DNA of 64,000 bases from Cucumis sativus (taxonomy: Eukaryota; Streptophyta; Magnoliopsida; Cucurbitales; Cucurbitaceae), in contig NC_026658.2 in assembly GCF_000004075.3 (NCBI RefSeq), positions 22,928,075-22,992,074 on the forward strand, written 5' to 3'. A model generated the notes under the pieces. The model saw only the letters and a program-made list of their open reading frames with translations, was not told the DNA's origin and searched no databases. Each line of letters begins with the position of its first letter. Within the stretch, counting starts at the first letter, position 1. Positions 57,502 through 64,000 of the stretch are shown here, piece after piece. The position numbers and the translations under genes were made by a program.

Positions 57502-60500
57502 ATTAATGTAGCTATAAAGAATAATTAATAGATTATAGAATACAAAATTTAAATTTGGGTTTTCTGTTTTTATATTTTGAAAATGGGATTCTTATATATC
57601 TTTATGTAATTTGTTTTGATATATTTTGATGAAATGAAGATGAAACAGTTTAGTTTGTTGGTTCATATCAGACAAAGAAATATTCACTTCAACTCAACCA
57701 TTTTTTGCCAAACTCTATAATATTTGTTTCTTCATATATAATTATTATTCTTTTCTCCAAGTTTTTTTTTTCCTTTTTAATTTCACTTTCAAAAAAGGTT
57801 TCTTTTATTATAATATATCCAAATCAATTAAGGTCCATATCTTGGTGTCGTGACAAATATCAATTCATACCTCTAAACTTTAAAATTGTATTGGTTGTAT
57901 TAATTTAAATTATAGATGTATCGATTTATGTTTTATTGTGATTAGCTTTGAAAATCGTTTGTGCATTGATGCTTGAATGTGTGTAGAAATTCTTCGTTGT
58001 TTGATTTTCCAACATTAATAACTATATTAGATGTATAAACGATTCTCAAATGAAATTATGACTAAGAGTTTAACCTAAGTTGTTCCAAATGAAACGTTAC
58101 GAGTGGTGTAAATTGATAAATTTGTAGAAGTTTAAGATTTTAATTGATTTTATTATTAATTCATGATATTTTACTGTATGTTTGGCATTTACATATGATT
58201 ACTATTAGATTTTGTATAAGGTAGATTCTTGATTTCTACAGAACTTCTAATTAAAATTTAAAGCAAACTATTCTGATTTAGTTGACAAAATACTTAATTT
58301 ATTAGGTACGAAATTAAAATTAATTTATAGATTTATAACAATGTTTCTAAAGTCAATTATTAAAGATTTGATTAAAGGATAATTGTTTCCTCGTTCTCCC
58401 TTCACTTCGTTCGTCAACAAATAATGCTAATGTTCAATTCAATGATGTGGAGAGTGTGTTGGGATGAGATTATCTACATTGGAAAAATAAAAGAGAAATG
58501 AGAAATGAAGAGAGAGAGAGGAGATGAATAAATGGAGATGAGGAGGGAAGTGTGAGAAAGAAAGAGACAAAGTGTAATAAAAGAAGGGAAGTTTGTCACG
58601 AACCCAACCGACGCTGCCGTCGCCACCACCCAATTGCCTGTCTACTCTTTTCTACCGTTGCCTCCCTCCATTCCTATTGGATATTGAACTATTAGAGAAA
58701 AGTTTGGAATAAATTATAATGTGAGAAAGAACTCATTAATAGTAAAACTCATGCAAAACTCCTAAGATGTAGTGTGTAGGTTGCATGTGACCGTATAAAT
58801 AAACATCACAATAAATTGTGTTAAAATTTATGGACAACTTAGTTCATATTTACGATTTAAAGTTGTAAGTCAAGTTCTTCTATAAATGTGGTGTAAAAGA
58901 GAAAGACAAATATGAAATTTCTTGATAAATGTGTAATTGAAGTTGAGTTATTTAACCCTCGCTTTAAGTATACCACCATGTGTATAAGAATGAACATGGT
59001 TAAGATGATGAAAACGATTATGTGATATGTTGAAGCAATTGAATTTGACCGATCGTATTCATCACTTGTAATCTATAGCAAGAGATTTGCCCCAATTTAA
59101 GCTAAATGGAAGGACAAGATTTGCGCTATACACTAGATGTTTTTTCCTACCTATCCAAGTACTAATAATAAGCAAAACTAAATAATGGTGTAGCATTGAA
59201 TAATTTCATGGGAAGGAAATGTAGAATACCTGATCCAAGAAACATTATTGAGGAAAGAGAGAGATCAAATGAAAACAAAAATCTAAAGAAAACAAGGGCT
59301 TTATTTACCAAATAAATAAAGACATCAAAGAAATTAAGTATGGATAAGAAACAAATTACATTGGCATTAGACAAGGATTAAAAACAAAACCAGCCATCCT
59401 CAGCCAACTAACTACCTTTTACTAACACAATACCCCACATGGAAAAGGATAATAGTATTGCATGGTAGGGACATAAGGAATAGAAAGAGAAAAGACACTG
59501 CAACATAGAATTTCTAAGTAATATTTGAAACATATAATAATGGAAGTCAGAAAGAGAAAAGGCAGGAAATGCAGATCCATGGAGGTTCAAGAAATGGCCA
59601 TACCACTTAGCTTTAGACGCATGACTCCCATAATACACAGAGAGAAGGGCTTGGCATTTGGCATTTGGCATTGGGCACGCACTCACTGACACACCAATCT
59701 TAAAAGCTGTTTCTTTAAGCACAATATTGTTGCTCTTTCTCCCTCTTTGTGTTTGTGCTTCTGATCCCCTATCTCATTCTCACCAGGTTTGGTCTACGTC
59801 TTTGAATCTACGAAACATGTGCACTTTTTTTAAGTCCTTTTTGGTTGCTGAATAAATAATCAAGAGGACCACACTCACCTGTCTGCCTCAAGCTTACCCC
59901 CATGATGCCCCTTGGTATGCCTCTAGCCATGGCACCACATGTTGGAAGCCTACAAGACTAATCAGTGCAATCTTGACCAAATAATTGAAAGAGTGAAATG
60001 ATGAGAAAACATAATTGACACGTCCCATAAAAACCTTCATGAATGTATGTGTATTATGTATAACTTCAAATGTGAAACATACAATGATGCCAATAATGTT
60101 GAATGCACGTTATTCAATAAGAATTAAGTACTTTCACACTTTGGTTAGGTGAAGATTTGGTTGGTGGGATGATTCTTCAGGTTTTATGTATTTTATGGAG
60201 GATCTCTCCCACGTATAGAAAAGATGAGAAAAAGAGAAACTTGAATATCATGAGAAAAAATCCAAAGAAAGATTTGAGTTGGATTCCTGAGTGAGTGAAG
60301 GAAAATTGAACTTAATTGTCTGATTTAACAAATAACTACTATAATAAACCTTTCAATAAAAAGTAACTGATAATGAAGACTAAAACTAAAAGTGGTCTAT
60401 CTATGATGTTTTCTAAATGTTCTGTTCGTATAATAAATTACAGGTGACTCTTTTATTAAAAGTGACCCCCAATGTTGAAAGATGCTGAGGGGCAGCAGTT

Positions 60501-60698
60501 CTTGCAGTACAAAACCCTAATACACCTTGTAGGTTGTAACAAAACCAGCCATATGTTTCTACATTGCAAAAATTTCTTGGGATCACTACCGCATCAAAAT
60601 TTTACATCCTGCCTCTCCTGCATGATAAAGAGAAAGAAAAGTGAAGAGCTTAATTTTATTGGAACGCTGACTGGCTGCAGAACCATTATGGAAAATGT
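57502..60698. other. Intergenic DNA between the LRR and RCC1 genes
   Basis: AT-rich, with a GA-rich tract at about 58490-58570. The region 59550-59950 is less AT-rich and contains GGCATTT repeated three times (59653-59672), but no convincing gene; a possible short signal-like frame there has no ATG start. Towards 60698 lies the likely 3' untranslated region of the RCC1 gene. Confidence 0.4.
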
Positions 60699-63249
60699 TT
60701 ACCTTAAGACCAAGCACATTGCATGAGACGCACCAACTGCAACTGATAAAACATGGTAGGGACCCAACCCATCATCTTCCGTTAGAAATATGACCTCCAC
60801 GGGAGATGTTTGTACCTCTGGCAGCCCAGGAACACCCAATTGAGAATCCTTAGCATTTCCCCACATGTACAATTTACCCTCAGCTTTCACAATCCCAAAA
60901 TCAACTTATCAATGTCTTTTAGAGACAGGTTTAGAGAAATGATCGGAATGATATCTAAAAGTAAGAGCATAATTGAAAAGCAAGTATTTTACCTAACAAG
61001 TTAATGGTCGTTCTAAATTCTGAATTTAAAGAAATAATAAATAAATGATAAAAGACTGATTAAAACTGTGAAAATGACTTGAACGTCCTGCCTAACTGGC
61101 AAAAGAAAATGACATTGAAATATAGGACGCCCGAATAATTCAATATTAAATTCTACACACATAATAGAAGTAGATAACCATCGGCTACCTGTTACAGCGG
61201 CTGAAGAGGAACCACAACAGGCAATATAGATCACTCGCTTGTCAGCTAAAGCATCAATCACTCTGGGTACTTTTTCATTTTGTATTGAAGAATGACCCAA
61301 TTGGCCATGTCCTCCGTAACCCCAGGAAAGCACTTTTCCATCACCTGGTTTAGAATAACAAGAAACCTTAATAAACATGAGATGTGAACAATGACCTCTA
61401 AAAGCAAAAATAGCAAGTGAGATGAGGTTGCTTCCATTGTCAGTATACCAGTTAATACAAGCGAGTGGTATCCACCGCAAACTATCTGAATGATGGGTGT
61501 ATCTTCAAGACTAGGAACAGGTTTTGGTTCCCAACCACCAATGTTATTGCCTCTACCAAGCTCAAAGTTGGTGTTTGCTGCATAAGTTACCAACAACAAG
61601 ATATGCAATGTTAGCAATGTTGTTCGGCAAAGATCCTCTTTAGTCTAGGAAAGAACTGAGCACAAAAAGCTTCTTTATACAGGCCAAACCAACATCTCCA
61701 TGGCCCAAGGCCAGTAGAATGGAAGATGCAACAAAATTTATGAATTTTAAGCCTAAATGTAGAACACTACAAAGTAAAATGAGCTAACTGGTTCAGTTTC
61801 CCATGTTGTAAGATTCTGCAAGTAGATCTAAGTTCTGACATCTAAGTAGATGTGAAAAGAACCCAAATCCAATGTTTTAAAAGCTATTGAGGTTTACACC
61901 ATCTCCAAGGCTCTAAGTTTTAGCCTCGAGACTTATGCCTTTGTTGAACCATAAGAGGCTTACACCTCCCACAAATGAGGCTCGCGCCTTTGTGAAAACG
62001 CACTAAGGCTTAAAATCTCTATGCCTAGTCTAGTGATTAGAAAAATAATAGTGATTTGCCTAATTCTTAATTTTTTAAGGTTTGAGTTGTGACAATTTGA
62101 ACTATGACTATTTTTATTGTTGTGAACTTAAGAATGCTGAAAGCAAACATATATAGTATAATAAATCATGTTACTAATAATAGTAGTAGTAAGGATAATA
62201 AAGATGTCCTTTTAGAAATCTTATTAAGTGAAAATTGTGAGGGTGAAGTTTCTTTTTACACTTTTATATAACTATCTTATTTAACAATACTTGATCATAC
62301 CAATTTAGGTTTGGTAAAATGTTTTTAATGCATTATTTGAGGCTTACACCCCATACCGCCTAGAGGATTACACCTCGCCTCTTGAAGAGGAGAAGACTCA
62401 AGGCCGCCTTTAGCCTTTCAAAGCATTGCCCAAATTTGTTGATCAGTCCGATAATTTTTTAAACTCTCAATCATTCAACTGATCTAACGGGCACCGGGCT
62501 TGCCTTTATCCTGGCAAGTTCTTTTGAAGTAAAAATCTAGCAGCACAATACATCGACAGTCATTCATTTTAATGCATTCACCAGTCAGTTGCACATCTTC
62601 CTATATCTTCAACGCTTTTTCTGGCATTTAGCTAATTCTGTTAACGACCCATCCATCATTCTTTTATTGCAGCCTCTAAAACGCTGGTACAGCATAGTGG
62701 CTTATGAAGCAAGATTAAAAATCCTAAAACCTAAACAGCTTACTATAATCCGTTGAACTTTCTAAGACCCCAAATACAATGAAGCAGCACCAACAATTTA
62801 TTTCCTGATACTCCAATTATGGGGAAAATTCATGATCAAGCATCATACTTTTATTTCAATTTGTACACAAGTGTGATAATCTCAATCCAGTTTCTATCCT
62901 TTCAAATATGTAAACGAGTATGATAATCTTAATCCAGTTTCCATCCTTTCAAATATGTTAATGAGTATGATAATCTCAATTCAATTGTCATCTTATCAGG
63001 GAAACTTTATTTTATTGCCTCTTATGTTGCCGCACATTGAAATAAAATTCTTACCTCCCCAATTCCAAAGCTTCCCATCCACTCCTAGAGCCATTGTGAA
63101 GAAACCACCACAGGACACAGCAGCAACAGGTGCAGGCAATGCTCTCACTCTGCAAGGAATACTCAATCCTCCTCCTTCATTTGGGCCTCGACCTGGACCA
63201 AGGCCCAATCTACCATCTCCTTCATCTCGGCCCCAGGTATAGACCTCGC
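60699..63249 (-). CDS. RCC1-repeat protein (At3g26100-like), last four exons, continues beyond the window
   Basis: Exons on the minus strand: 63249-63055, 61577-61449, 61344-61189 and 60883-60699, all joined in phase 1. They encode GEVYTWGRDEGDGRLGLGPG, LWNWGANTNFELGRGNNIGG, GDGKVLSWGYGGHGQLGHSS and AEGKLYMWGNAKDSQLGVPG, ending CLVLR and stop. Each is an RCC1 blade (GxxxxWGxxxxGQLG with SCGGFFTMAL-type strands), so the protein is a beta-propeller of the RCC1/UVR8 superfamily. From memory it is closest to the Arabidopsis RCC1 protein At3g26100, not UVR8 itself. The N-terminal blades lie right of 64000. One position reads ACCGSSSA where relatives have ACGGSSSA. The function is unknown; RCC1 propellers usually bind proteins or chromatin. 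A 1.5-kb intron (63054-61578) hosts a MITE. Confidence 0.85.
61870..62428. mobile_element. hAT-like MITE in the RCC1 gene intron
   Basis: Terminal inverted repeats CAATGTTTTAAAAG (61870) and, on the other strand, CAATGCTTTGAAAGG (ending 62428) enclose about 559 bp. The flanks are CCCAAATC (61862-61869) and CCCAAATT (62429-62436), an 8-bp target-site duplication with one mismatch, as hAT transposons make. Subterminal regions are rich in GAGGCTTACACC and related modules on both strands. There is no transposase. Confidence 0.75.
62871..62984. repeat. 47-bp tandem repeat in the RCC1 gene intron
   Basis: About 2.4 units with period 47 (GTGTGATAATCTCAATCCAG and close variants), starting at 62871, 62918 and 62965. 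Confidence 0.8.
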
Positions 63250-64000
63250 CTGTACCAATGAACATAAAAGGGCAAAAAAACTTTAATACATAAAAGCTGC
63301 AAATTCTTACCCATTTCTGGTAAAGAATAGATGGTGCAAGTATGAAAGTAAAGATTGAGCAACTACAAAATTAATATTAATCTTTTTATAAGAAATTATA
63401 GTATGAAATCAACAGGTACAAGTGCACAACAATATCATTAAGTTCACAAGAACCATTTAGTCTATTTTAATTTGGGGTCAACCACAAATTGGGCATCGGC
63501 CAATATATAAAATACCACAGACCAAGAAGAGATTCTCATAACTTAGTTTTGCAAAACTCATAAGACCACCTGTTGTGGCAGTATACAATCGGGAAAGTAA
63601 GAAAGTTGGTGAGACTTGATCTGTGAGTCCAAGGGGATTTTGTTCTCGGTGTAAATATGGTTGCATGTAAGTCAAAGTTAAGCAGGCCATCTTTGAACAT
63701 TTTTTGAGTATTTTGTATTTTGGTATTAGGAGAAAATAGGTAGCTCCCAGTCCCACACTTAGCCTTATATCTTTCTCTTTAAGCATAAATAATAGAAGGC
63801 ATTCTACAATTTTGTTTCTGATAATAATAATAGTTCACTTGGGGCCTATCAGTTATCCCAATGAGTAAGGAAGTGAGGTGATATACCTGATTGCACTTTC
63901 AATTATTACTTATAGCATGACATATCCAGTTTTCACTTATATGAAACCAATAGGTGGGCTGAAAGTTTACACTTCACTGCTGAATGCTTTCAAATAAGAG
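63250..64000. other. Probable intron of the RCC1 gene at the window edge
   Basis: No further RCC1 blade is recognisable here, although the upstream exons must exist, so this is most likely intron. A 102-codon minus-strand frame at 63478-63786 has no recognised family. Confidence 0.4.

Noticed and set aside
59653-59855. A short frame with a signal-peptide-like start near 59658
   Set aside because: It begins with TTG and no ATG precedes it in frame; the later part lacks any known peptide motif. A splice donor after HSHQ was considered, but no partner exon was found.
59570-59960. Considered as a microRNA precursor because it is GC-richer than its surroundings and has GGCATTT repeats
   Set aside because: No match to a conserved plant microRNA was recognised and no clear long hairpin was seen by eye.
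1-64000. CRISPR arrays, operons, riboswitches, tRNA and rRNA genes
   Set aside because: This is plant nuclear DNA. The short tandem repeats present are minisatellites without unique spacers, and no tRNA or rRNA sequence was recognised.

Overview
This is a plant nuclear window: AT-rich, with GT-AG introns, a PPR organellar editing factor, plant-type UDP-glycosyltransferases, a proline-rich 8-cysteine cell-wall protein and a CBM43/X8 protein. Several AT-rich palindromic repeats and an 'envelope-like' retroelement fragment resemble sequences I associate with cucurbits (Cucumis and relatives). A cucurbit is the best guess, but the species is inferred and not proven.

Layout. 1-16.3 kb is accessory DNA. 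It holds a minus-strand array of group-E (UGT71-like) glycosyltransferase copies: one intact two-exon gene (10229-11838) and at least six broken copies or fragments. An LTR-element fossil sits in one fragment (1136 to about 2.5 kb). Beside it lie a CACTA transposon end, two direct copies of a minisatellite-bearing repeat, and an inverted duplication (4147-5872) carrying two intact, divergent defensin-like genes. 17.1-30.2 kb is conserved: AEF1/MPR25 (PPR editing factor) and a 12-exon SAC9 phosphoinositide phosphatase, both on the minus strand. 32.2-38.4 kb carries an intronless UGT71-like gene, a two-exon orphan protein and a three-exon proline-rich X8 protein whose last exon is only 32 nt. 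38.4-45.2 kb is a gene-poor AT-rich stretch. Then follow, on the plus strand, a hybrid proline-rich protein with an apparent frameshift (45246-46009), the 20S proteasome alpha-4 subunit PAC1 (51406-52158) with a long 5'UTR intron, and an LRR protein (56236-57501). The right edge holds the last four exons of an RCC1-repeat gene on the minus strand, with a hAT-like MITE in its large intron.

How the genes relate. AEF1, an 8-cysteine HyPRP and PAC1 also lie close together in Arabidopsis (At3g22150, At3g22120, At3g22110 as I recall), so part of the window looks like an ancient collinear block opened up by repeat growth and insertion of unrelated genes. The UGT array is a birth-and-death cluster. 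The most unusual structure is the head-to-head defensin-like pair: the copies differ at 8 coding positions, 6 of them silent, and the mature peptides are identical.
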